Under the pieces are notes generated by a model. That model was not told the DNA's origin. It worked only from the letters and a program-made list of their open reading frames with translations, and did not search any database. From contig CACRSC010000273.1 in the NCBI GenBank assembly GCA_902651635.1, positions 24,145 through 88,144 of the forward strand: a stretch of DNA of 64,000 nucleotides, written 5' to 3'. Within the stretch, counting starts at the first letter, position 1, and every line of letters begins with the position of its first letter. A program made the position numbers and the translations under genes. This document shows positions 45,122-54,512 of the stretch, one piece after another. Origin of the DNA: Mastigamoeba balamuthi. Its lineage: Eukaryota > Evosea > Mastigamoebida > Mastigamoebidae.

Positions 45122-48100
45122 CTACTGCTGCTGCTGCTGTGCTGTGGCTGTGGCTGTGGCTGCTGTTGTTGCGGCGGCTGCTGCTGCTGTTGCTGTTGCT
45201 GTTGCTGATGTCCCACTGGCTGCTGCAGCTGCGACAGCGCAGAGGGCCGGCGGATCTCGAGGGCCTTCTCGCCGCTCGGGTCCGACCACCGCATGCCGCG
45301 CGGCAGCGACACCGAGGACGCCCTCCTGTTCTCCCTGGCCGGCGCAGCGCCCGCGCCAGCACTCGAAGGCCCCGAGGCGCTGGCCCCGGGCTTCTGCTCG
45401 CGGCCGTGGTCCCGCACGAGCTCCGCGACGCGCGCCTCGAGCTCCTCGATCCTCGCGTCCTGCTCGGCGCGCACCGCCCGCTCGAGCTCGAGCTCGCGCT
45501 GCAGCTGGCGGTTCTGCAGCTGCAGCGCCTCGAGGCTCGGGCTGCAGCTGCGCAGGCGCGTGCGCTCGATCTCCTGCTGTATGCCCGAGTCGAGCGCGGC
45601 CATCACGCGCGCGTTGGCTTGTATCATCGACGCGCGCAGCCCCGTCAGCACGCCCAGCAGCGCGTCCTGCTGCTGCTGCTGCTGCTGCGCCGCGTCGTCG
45701 CACAGGCTGACCGCCGTCGAGCAGCTCAGGCGCTCGCGCGACGACGGCCTCCCCGCGGCCCCGATGGGCGTCGACAGCGCCGAGGGCACCTTCCTCTCCT
45801 CCGACACGGGCACCGGCGCCCCCTCCTCCCTGTCCTTGGCCTGTCGCGGCGTCGCGGGCGCCGGCGACACCGACGGCGATATCGACTTGCGGGCGGGCGT
45901 CGGTATGTGCGACCCCGCGGGCGCGCTGGGCGTCGACGAGGCCGACGAGCCCGCCGACGGCGAGGGCTGCCCCACCTGCGCGGAGCTGGGCGGCGGGCGC
46001 ACGGGCACGGGTATCGAGCTCGACGCGTCGGTGCCCTTCCTGCGCGGCGTGACCGGGGGCCCCTGCTGCTGCGAGGGCACCGACATCCTGCGCTCGCGCG
46101 TCTGCGGCGCGGCCGTCACAGGGCTGCTGGGCTTCTGCTGCCCGGCGCGCACCACGCGCGAGGCCGGGGGCCCCGCGACAGAGGCCGTGATGACCGGGGG
46201 CTGCTGCTGCTGGGGTGTCTTGCGGTCCCCGGAGGCTGAGGCGGAGGAGAGGGCGGAGGCGGGGCCGCTCTGCGACGTGATGTACGAGCACACGCAGCGC
46301 AGCTTGGCCTGGTCGAGGGCGCCCGTGAGCTCGGGCACCATCGTGAACGAGTCCCCGAGGACGTTGACGACGGCCCCTATCGCGCTGAACGCGGCCTTTC
46401 GCACGTCCTGCGACGGGTCGTCCGCCAGCTGCGCGCGCAAAACAGAAGAGCGTCTCAGTCCAAGACCGCAGTGCCCCCGCGAGCACGAGTGGCGGCAGTG
46501 CGCACTCTGAGGAGCGCGTCGACCAGGCAGCGCTCCAGGGGCGCCAGGGCGCGCGAGTTCTGCGCCGCCAGGCACCTCTGGACGAGCTGCAGCGTCTCCA
46601 GCTTCACCTTCTGGTGCTTGTTCGGCGCCAGCGACGCCACAATCTCTGCGGGGGGGAGTTGGGAACCGGGTGGCGTGGGAGGGGCTCGTCTTACGCTCGG
46701 ACAAGTCGGAGAGCACGAGGGTGTTGGCCAGCAGCACGTCGAGCGTGACGTGGACCGCGGCCGCCTGCTTTCGCTCCTTGAACTTGTCGAAGAGGCTCGG
46801 CAGCAGCCTGCGGACGTACGTCGCAAACGACTTCTTCAGCCCGACAGAGAGCCGCTCCAGGCACTTGAGCGCCGACATCAGGATCAGAGGGTTCTGCTCG
46901 CCCACCGCCTGTGGCCCGCGCACAGCCGCAGCAGTGAGCTACAGCGAGCGCCATGGGGCCCCCCAGAGAGCCAGCCGGCCACCTTTGTCAGCGTCGAGAT
47001 GACTTTGGTGCAGTCGGTGCTGCGGACTCTGCTGGGGTCCACGAGGACGCCCGCGAGCTGGTCGAGCGCGTCCCTGCGCTCCTCCCACGTGCCCTGGTCC
47101 TGCACCCCCCGGCCTCAGTCCACACGTCTCGCGCGGGGCGGCGGGGCAGCAACAAGCAGAGACGCACTGCCGCCACAAACCACTCGTCCGGGAGCGAGTC
47201 GAGTACGTCCTCCGCTTCGCTCTGGTCCGCGTCCTCTGCGGCCTGCGGGGGCTTCTGGGGCGACGGGCACTTGTGGCCGCCGCCCGGGGTCCCGGGCCGC
47301 CTCGCCGCCATCTGCGGCGACGAGGGCGTCTCGGGCGCGGGCGCGCCCTCGGGCCCGGCCCCCCCGAGCGCGGCCGCGAACTCCTTGGCCTGCGACTGGC
47401 GCAGCCTCGACGTGTACGGGCGCAGCGGCTCGTCGCCGATCCACTTGTGCAGCGCAGCGCAGAGCGCGATGGCCTCTGTGCGTATCTCCCGCACGCTGTG
47501 CTCGAGCGAGGGCTCGAGGACCGCCAGGATGGGGTCCAGGGGCAGCGGCGGCACGCCGAACTGGCGCACGGCCTCGCGCAGCGCGTAGAGCGACAGCGCC
47601 GCCACGCGCGGCACGCGCGACTGGGTCCCGCGCGCGAGCTCCCCGACGACGACCGCGGGCGCGTTGACCTCCACGAGCAGCAGCAGCGCGTCCACCGACT
47701 TGTTGCGCACCGTCTCGCGCCCCACGATGCACTTGTGCACCAGCGTGGCCGCGATGTCCGCCGCGTGCCTGTGGTGTGTGTGGTTCAGGGAGGGGCCAGT
47801 CCGGTCGGTCAGTGCAGTTGCTCAGAGGGAACGGGGGGCAGCGGCGGGTTTGCCAGCGGCGTAACTGGTACGCGTCCACGTATTTGTCGATGAAGACGTA
47901 GAGAGCCTCGAGGGCCTTCTCTTTGACCGGCGGGTACGCGTCGTCGATGATCTTGTGCATCAGCGGTGCTGAGTAATTCGCGCGCGGTTTTTAATTTGGG
48001 CGGACCGGCCGGCGAGGGGCGCAAAAATTAAGAGGAGGGCGGGGGCAGAGACCGTATTTGGGGAACTCGGGGGAGGAGGGCTCGCTCGTCTGGAACAGCG

Positions 48101-48176
48101 CGATGAGCTCATCGAGAGCCTCGAGGCGCACGTTCCATTCCTTGGCCACGAGGCGCTTACTAAGCGGCACCGCCAT
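45122..48176 (-). CDS. XMAP215/Stu2-type microtubule polymerase with two TOG domains
   Basis: Tubulin-binding TOG protein promoting plus-end growth. It starts MAVPLSKRLVAKEWNVRLEA (48176). TOG1 continues KYAPLMHKIIDDAYPPVKEK across the first intron, to VEVNAPAVVVGELARGTQSR and WIGDEPLRPYTSRL. A spacer leads to TOG2 (DQGTWEERRDALDQLAGVLV, ILMSALKCLERLSVGLKKSF, LAPNKHQKVKLETLQLVQRC, DPSQDVRKAAFSAIGAVVNV). After that come a Pro/Ser/Arg-rich basic region, a coiled coil (LQLQNRQLQRELELERAVRA) and a Gln-rich end. Two TOGs plus basic and coiled-coil tail resembles yeast Stu2. At the 3' end the main frame runs past the CAG repeats into Sec23 upstream DNA; the other repeat frame ends QQQQQ-stop at 45122. 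The true terminus is therefore uncertain. Confidence 0.82.
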
Positions 48177-49177
48177 CTGCCGCCACTAAAGAGGGAAGAT
48201 TCACGAAAGATTCTCTCCGCGATCTGGCTTGATCACACTTGATTCTGCCACGCTGTACTGAACTTAGTTATTTGTGTGTTGGGCCCCTGTACAGAGATGT
48301 CTACACGCTGCTCTCACTGAGAATCGTGCATCGCCGGCGATCTGCTTGAGTAGGGGACCATGACTGCCAGTATCCCCGACTGCGTGTGGGGGTGGACGCC
48401 GTGATCAGCGGGGGTTGGCGGCCAGAATTGGACTGCGCACCCTCTTCAGCGAAGCCTCGACGCTCAGGGGCATCAGAGAGATCATCGACGGATGGCTCCT
48501 GATGGTCTCCTGGTGCACCAAGGGCAGCGGCTGTGGATGGTGCGGGTAAGGCTGGGCGAGGCGAGCGAGGAGGACCAGTTCCTACCCGAGGCAGACGCTC
48601 TTCGGGCTCGGGGGTGTCCGCGTGTCCGACGGCATCGATTAGGGAGCGGTCGCTGTCGCTGCGCGCGATCACGTACTCTTCGTGAGAGCGGCGTGCCTCC
48701 ATATTGCGGGCTGGTCAGCTGTTACACTCAGAGACAATGATAAAATGGCACCAGTGACGCCACGGGATGTGAATCAGTGGCGGTTCGCTCGCACGACGGC
48801 ATATTTAGCGCCTTAAGTGCACCGAGTTCGCATAGGGTGCACTGCTGCTTTCTCTGAACGGGAGTGCGGTTCTATAGCGATTTCCGGAATTTTTTTCTGA
48901 GGTGAAAACCACAAAGGGGGAACTTCCTTTTCGGTGATTCCATTGTATATCGCACTGTGCTATTATTGGCCAGCGCGGCGTGCTTCCAGACCTCTGCCGG
49001 CCGGTTCCTCTGTTCGTAGGACAAAGCGGAAATGCTGGGATATTGGATAGACAAATCAGAGAAGATAGTATCCCGCCACCTCATCTGCATCTTAGGTCCA
49101 TATCCACTTGGCGGAGCCTTTCCTCACTCTCTTCTCAGACCAAACAGCAACTCCCCACACCCGCACCCCCCACGAGG
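48177..49177. other. Intergenic, ~1 kb, with one weak ORF
   Basis: Lies between the TOG-protein start (-) and the Cys-rich gene (+). It includes the uncertain 133-aa ORF at 48301-48702. The part from about 48720 to 49100 is lower in GC and should contain the promoter of the Cys-rich gene. Nothing else is recognised. Confidence 0.45.
48301..48702 (-). CDS. Hypothetical protein, 133 aa
   Basis: Single uninterrupted ATG-started frame, MEARRSHEEYVIARSDSDRS onward, Pro/Glu/Arg-rich, with no recognised domain, signal peptide or membrane helix. It lies alone in an intergenic gap with a preceding ATATT. GC-rich DNA readily produces frames this long, so it may be spurious. Confidence 0.3.
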   Translation of the reverse strand: MEARRSHEEYVIARSDSDRSLIDAVGHADTPEPEERLPRVGTGPPRSPRPALPAPSTAAALGAPGDHQEPSVDDLSDAPERRGFAEEGAQSNSGRQPPLITASTPTRSRGYWQSWSPTQADRRRCTILSESSV

Positions 49178-49630
49178 ATGAACGCGAAGCTCGTCTGCCT
49201 GGTTGCCGCCGCCCTGGTCGCCGTGGTGGTGGCCGACTGCAACAGCACCTCCGACCTGCAGGTCTTCCACGACCAGCACGACACCTTCCACAAGTCCGTT
49301 CAGGACTGCGCCACCAAGTGCTGGGGCAAGGCCGCGTGCTCCTCGACCTGCATCCAGCAGAACACCGGCCTCAGCCAGAGTGCGCTCCCCCCACCGCCTC
49401 ACACCCCCCCTCTCCCGTGGCTCCATCCCCGTTCCTCTGTGCGCTGACGCAACTGACTGCTAGGCTGCTCGGACTGCTTCGGGGATGACTGCGCCTGCAT
49501 GGCCTCCAAGTGCATCAAGCAGTGCATGCTCAACCCGCAGAGCGAGGGGTGCCTCAAGTGCCACGAGGAGAGCTGCCTCCCGGCCCTCGTCGCCTGCGCC
49601 GCGGTCCCCGACGGCACCCTCCCCCAGTAA
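49178..49630 (+). CDS. Small secreted cysteine-rich protein, paralogue of 37360-37805
   Basis: Exons 49178-49379 and 49464-49630 give 122 residues. Signal peptide MNAKLVCLVAAALVAVVVA; mature part DCNSTSDLQVFHDQHDTFHK, CATKCWGKAACSSTCIQ, CSDCFGDDCACMASKCIKQC, CLKCHEESCLPALVAC and tail VPDGTLPQ. Cysteine spacing, intron phase and second-exon length (167 nt) match the other family member. Donor is caga|gtgcgc. Function unknown; probably secreted or lysosomal. Confidence 0.85.
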
Positions 49631-49760
49631 TGCCTGCCGTGCCTGCCTGCCCCCTTGAGCGCTGTGTTGGCGCCTACGTGGCACAAGTTCTTGAAACATA
49701 CACGATTGGATCCACCAAGGATACTGGTACTGTGATACCGGATTTTTTCCTCCTCCCCCC

Positions 49761-51105
49761 ATGCCCAAGTTTGCGCTCTGCGTTCACGCGGGCGCGGGGT
49801 ACCACTCGCCGTCGCGGGCTGCCCTCTACACCGAGGCGTTGCGACAAGTGTGCCACCCCCTCCCACTCAGAGTTCGCGGTTCACCGGCTTCCCAGGCCCT
49901 TGCCGCTGGCGCCGAATCGCTCAGAGGCGGCGGGTCCGCTCTTGACGGCGTCGAGGCCGCCGTCCGCGTCCTGGAGGACTGCCCGCACACAAACGCCGGC
50001 ATAGGCTCCAACTTGAAGTCGCCACTCCACCCACCGTTGCTCTCCCGCGCCTGCTCTCTCGCCTGACGTGCCCCCGCAGCGATGTTGGCCACGTCGAGTG
50101 CGACGCCTCTGCGATGACCAGCGACGGCGAGTTCGGCTGCGTGGGCGCCATCAGCGGCGTCCGCAACCCCGTGTCCGCGGCCGCTGCGCTCCTGCGCCAG
50201 CGCCTGCTGGGCCCCATCGAGCCCCTCGGCCTCATCCGACCAGCGTTGCGCGCCGCTTGCCCTCCCATCCTCTTGCCTCGCTCGCTTGCCTGAGGGGCTG
50301 CGCTTCCAGTTTCCTTGTCGGAAGCGGCGCCACGCAGTGGGCACTCGCCAACGGCGCCGTTGCCTGCGACTTGGTGACCGCCGAGTCGCGCGCGCGGTGG
50401 CAGGAGCACAGCGCCAGGCGCGCAGCTGCGGAGGCGCCCGCGTCCGCGCGCTGCTGCGACACGGTGGGCGCTGTCGCCCTCGCAGCGGACAGCACCCTGG
50501 CAGCCGCTGTGTCGAGCGGTGGCCCGTCGCTCAAGCCCAGCGGCCGCGTGGCAGAGGCGGGGCACTACGGCAGCGGCTGCTGGGCCGCGCCGGCCCGCAG
50601 GCGCCTGCGGGGCGTCGCCGTGAGCACTACAGGCATCGGCGAGCAGCTCATGGGCGCGCTGCTCGCCGTGCGCGTGGGCGAGGCGCTTCAAGAGCGCGAC
50701 GCAGACGACGACGCTGTCAGCGCCGCCAGCGACGTCTTCGGCGAGTGCTTCGTGGGGCGCAACCGCGCTGTAAACGAGCCGCAGCTCGGAGGCTTCGTGT
50801 CCCGTGCGTTGCGCTACACACGCCGCTGCCCCCCCTCCCCCTCCCCAGCGAGCTCATTGCGAGCGCGCGCCAGTGAGGACCTGCGGGGACGAGGATGCCG
50901 TCGAAGCTGTTGTGGGGCACACAACCATGTCGTTGGCGTTTGGGACGGTGTCCTCTGCGAGCGACAGTGTGGTGCGTGGCCAGCAGCGCCTGGGGCTGCT
51001 TTTGCTCTGGCGTATACTGACACGCCCCCGCAGGTGAGGATATCCAGGATGCGGGCTGAGAGCCAGGGGCGCAGCTGCCTCACAGGGTCCCTACTCCAGC
51101 TGTGA
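49761..51105 (+). CDS. TASP1: Taspase-1-like threonine aspartase
   Basis: N-terminal-nucleophile protease of the type-2 asparaginase fold that self-cleaves and then cuts substrates after Asp. Exons 49761-49847, 49896-50017, 50080-50244, from 50310 on, then two short 3' exons ending 51105. Taspase motifs in order: FALCVHAGAGYHS, HTNAGIGSNLNDVGHVECDA (made across intron 2), GAISGVRNPVSAA, PAFLVGSGATQWA (across intron 3), DTVGAVALAADS with the autocleavage Asp|Thr (Thr codon 50461-50463), AAAVSSGGPSLKPSGRV, YGSGCWA, AVSTTGIGEQL, VGHTTMSLAFG and a last-exon VRISRMR matching the family's HISRLP region. Exon borders after 50790 are approximate. In animals Taspase-1 cleaves MLL and TFIIA. Confidence 0.88.
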
Positions 51106-51341
51106 CACCTGCCGCCGGCCATCCAAATCCTCTGGGGGATGTCGCAGGCACTCGATACAGTGGGCATTCGAACCTTTGTGCCTCGATGCCGACGTAAAGA
51201 CAACGAGGATGGAAGGGTGGGGTGCTGAGGCTGGCGGGCAAGTAAGCAAGCGAGCGGAGGGAGGGGAGTGTGCGGAGTGAGGGGTGAGGGGGTAGGGCAA
51301 GCAGGGGCAGTCGCGAGGGGGAGGATGCTCTGACAGTCAAT

Positions 51342-52242
51342 TTACCACTGCTTCATGATGAGCTTGACGCCGTTGGAGCACACGAGCGCGTTGGACGACG
51401 AGTCCCACTCGGCAGTCCCGAAGTCCAGCGGCACGCACCCCAGCGCGTTGGCCCCCACGGGCCTGCCCGAGGCCGCGCCCTCGTCCTCGAAGCTGTGCGT
51501 CACAAACTCGAGCTTGCGGCCCGCGACGACCCTCCACACGCCGCGCCACGTGCGCACGCTGCCCACGTCCCCCGTCGACGCCGCGCGCTCGGCCGAGTGC
51601 GTCGCGGTCCAGTCGCCGTGCCACGGGTACTGCCCTGTCAGCACCAGGCGCAGCGACGAGCACGAGATCTTGGGAGGGGGAGGGGGAGGGAACGATGGGT
51701 CGGAAGATTGCTCGGGGGAATCAATCTCGCAATCTACGAATTGGGCAGGCAGACCTTGGGGCCCTTGGGGACGAACGTCTTGTTGCCGATGATCTTGGCC
51801 GTCTTGCGGCACGACTCGTACTCGCCGTCGTACTTGTTGTTCACGTTGCCATGCTCGTCGACCTCGGTGGGCTTCTCCACGTCGTAGAACCAGTTCCCTG
51901 CACCCGCCCCCCCGGGGGTTTTCTCCGCCGGTGAGTCCCTCCCGAATCAATCAGAGTAGGGCGATTCGAATCTGCATAATAGGGGTGCGTCTGTTTTCCA
52001 AACGCAAGCCCCGGAAAACCGACGCCGTCCGGTGTACCGTCGACAACGAATTTGTAGAGGTGGTTGGCAGCGGGGAGGCGGATGTGCGTCTCCCAGACGC
52101 CCTGGTCGTTGCGGTACATGCGGTGCTTCTCCCACTTGTTGAACGTGCCCGCCACGAACACCTCCTTGCCGCCGTGCGGCCACTTGAACACCGCCTCCAG
52201 CTGCGGCGCCGCCCCGGCGCTTGCCTCCTCGTGCGCGTCCAT
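51342..52242 (-). CDS. CBM48 (AMPK-beta-like) glycogen-binding protein with orphan C-terminal domain
   Basis: Three minus-strand exons give about 240 residues. Near the N-terminus a CBM48 reads VFKWPHGGKEVFVAGTFNKW, GVWETHIRLPAANHLYKFVV then DG|NWFYDVEKPTEVDEHGNVNN, the 'YKF.VDG.W..D...p...d..G..NN' signature of AMPK-beta and related glycan-binding proteins. The KIS/beta-C-terminal domain of AMPK-beta is absent. Instead ~105 residues follow: LVLTGQYPWHGDWTATHSAE, TWRGVWRVVAGRKLEFVTHS, LGCVPLDFGTAEWDSSSNAL, VCSNGVKLIMKQW. I do not recognise that domain. It probably binds glycogen. ATG at 52242 (MDAHEEASAG) starts shortly before the CBM. Confidence 0.75.
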
Positions 52243-52784
52243 CCCCGTCAGGCGTTCTGCGCGCGGCGGAGGTGAGGCCTTGGGGCGTAGTGCGCCAGGA
52301 CGCACCAGAACAACCAACAACAAAAGATGAGCTTTCGGTGTTTGATACGCAATAATGCGGGGCACGCGGCGATTCGCTGCGCGAATATCTACGTTGAGAT
52401 TTCAGGATATCAGAATTGCCGGCGCTCAGCCCAGGGCCGTCTCGACACCGTCCCCTACTCGCTCCGCCCTCGGAGAGAGGAAAACAGACCAAACACACGG
52501 GGGGATGCGAAAGTTGCAAGAGGTCCTCTCTGTTGGCCTGGTGCCCCCACCCCCGCGGGCAGCACTCCGCAGGGGTTCCTTTCACTCCCCCCCAGCTCTG
52601 CCACACGCGCCCCCCGTACACGCCCGAGAGCGCTCTCAGCGCACCTGCGGCCTGGGCGCACCAGGCGCGCCAGCCCCCGGCCCTCCCGCCCCGCGCCTCG
52701 GCCCTGTGCAGACTCGGTGAGACTCGTCCGGGGGTAGCGCGCAGACGCGGTCGAGGGGAGGGGGGGAAGAGAAGATATGTGTAT
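52243..52784. other. Intergenic, ~540 bp
   Basis: Lies between the CBM48 start and the Sm-D3 stop, both minus. It contains gcgaatatctacg (52380) and caggatatcag (52402), both of the recurrent promoter-like type. No gene seen. Confidence 0.5.
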
Positions 52785-53126
52785 CTAACCTCCGCGGCCA
52801 CCGCGCGCGCGGATGGCGGCAGCGCGGCCGCGGCCGAGGCCGAGGCCCTTGCCGCGGGCGGCGGCCTTGTCGCGGCGGAACATGGGGGCGTTGGTGAGCA
52901 TGTCGGGGACGATGAGGAAGCGGATCTTGCTGCCGCGGACGTAGGCGGCCTCGAGCTGCGAGACCTTGCCGTCGCGGGCCGTGTGGACGACGTTGGAGAG
53001 GTGGCAGTTCATGTTGTCCTCGGCGTCGACGAGCTTGCCGCGGTAGAGGTCGCCCGTCTTGAGCTCGACCGTCACCACATGGCCCTGCGCCTCGTGCACC
53101 ACCTTCACGGGTATCCCGATGCTCAT
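52785..53126 (-). CDS. SNRPD3: Spliceosomal Sm protein D3
   Basis: Single-exon 113-residue protein, core subunit of the Sm ring on U1, U2, U4 and U5 snRNAs. It starts [20 protein letters not shown], compare human [20 protein letters not shown]. It has the Sm1 motif ([20 protein letters not shown]) and Sm2 motif ([17 protein letters not shown]-type, here [20 protein letters not shown]). The tail is short and Arg/Gly-rich ([16 protein letters not shown]), fitting arginine methylation. It is one of few intronless genes in the window. A palindromic GAATATCTGAGAGTATATTC lies about 115 bp upstream (53253 area). Confidence 0.96.
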   Translation of the reverse strand: MSIGIPVKVVHEAQGHVVTVELKTGDLYRGKLVDAEDNMNCHLSNVVHTARDGKVSQLEAAYVRGSKIRFLIVPDMLTNAPMFRRDKAAARGKGLGLGRGRAAAIRARGGRGG

Positions 53127-53992
53127 CTCTCGAGGTCTTTGCTGTCGCCTTGGGCTGCTCTGCTGGTTCGCGCGCGCTGCTGTCGCCGAGCCTATCCTTT
53201 CTTTTCTCTGCTATGACGCCAAAGATACGAAAACCCTCCAGATATCGCCCCGAATATCTGAGAGTATATTCGGGAGTATGTCGACCCCTACGGCTCATCC
53301 ATCAACGCAGCTGCTCATCGGCAGCAGCACAGTCAATGCTCCATTACAGGGGACAGCGCTCGCAAGAGAGCCTTGTGCGCGACTCGGACGAAGGCAGTGG
53401 CCCTGACGTTCGGGCAGGTCGCCAGCTCGTCGCTGCTTGCTCCAGAGACGTGGGCGACCTTACGAGCGGGCAGTACATGGCCACGCCGGGTGCGGGGACG
53501 AGGCCCACGACCAACGGCGATCTCGGGCAGGTGATGGCAGAGCGGACGGTGGACAAGCTCGACTTCGACCGCATGTCGACGATGGATGGCATCGGCACAG
53601 ACAACTCGTTCCAGCTCGCGAGGGGGAAGCCCTGGTGAACGCGAAGCTGGCGGGGGGCCGGTCACGAGCGCCCTGCGGCCGAGCTGGCCTCGTCCCACAG
53701 GAACAAGGACGACTGCGCACGCAACGCCAGTACACGCGGCTTGCGGGTCCCACGGCAGGCGCCGCACCGGGGGGTCGTCGGAGGGGGGTCCAGCGACCAG
53801 AGGGAGTTGGCCATGCCGGCAGACGAGCGCCCCGATGCTGAGGGAAGAGGAAGACGGCGAGACGAACATGGGAGGGGAATGAAGGAGCGATATTACTTGA
53901 TATCTTCTTCTGAATATCCGTGCTGAGATCTTTTTTGTTGGATTGCGCCAAGGGAAGACGGGGCAGGCATAGGGACCACTCTTCGCACCGGC
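53127..53992. other. Intergenic, ~865 bp, with one uncertain ORF
   Basis: Divergent region between Sm-D3 and the polyQ gene. It includes the hypothetical ORF at 53212-53638 and, at 53893-53930, gatatcttcttctgaatatc about 65 bp before the polyQ gene start. Nothing else is recognised. Confidence 0.45.
53212..53638 (+). CDS. Hypothetical protein, ~141 aa
   Basis: An ATG frame reads MTPKIRKPSRYRPEYLRVYS onward to TVDKLDFDRMSTMDGIGTDN, then SFQLARGKPW stop. The second half looks protein-like (acidic/polar, no low-complexity bias), but I recognise no family. It sits just upstream of and divergent from Sm-D3, overlapping the promoter-like palindromes, so it may be spurious or have a different start. 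Confidence 0.35.
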
Positions 53993-54479
53993 ATGTTCGG
54001 CTCGCCAGCATCTGGCAGATTCGCGTGCGCCCCCCCCCCTCCCTCTCACCCCGCGCCCGAAGCGCAACCGTGGGCGCGCACTGAGAACCGTCGAACCCGC
54101 AACGTGTCGTCTGCACGGTGCACCTGCGCGGCTGCAGGGCACTGGCGACACCCGTGGCCAACGCCAAGGCGGGCGGGGGCACGCAGGGCACGCAGCAGGG
54201 CGCGCCCTCGCAGACAGCCACGCCCGTCTCGGGCTTCTCGTCGCGCATGCGGCCGCCGTCTCAGGTGCCCTCCCTCCTGCAGCGCAGCAGCAGCAGCCCC
54301 GGGGCCCCTCTGCTGGCGCTGGTGCCGCCCAGATCAATTGACTCTGCGGTGGCTGTGAATTTCCACTGCAAAAATGGCAGGGCGCGTACACCAAGCACTA
54401 CAGGAACGCCAGCGGCGAGTGGGTGGTGGCCGCGGCCGCGGCGCAGCCCTCGCCCCCGCCGGTGTCGTTCGCGCACCCC

Positions 54480-54512
<33 letters not shown>

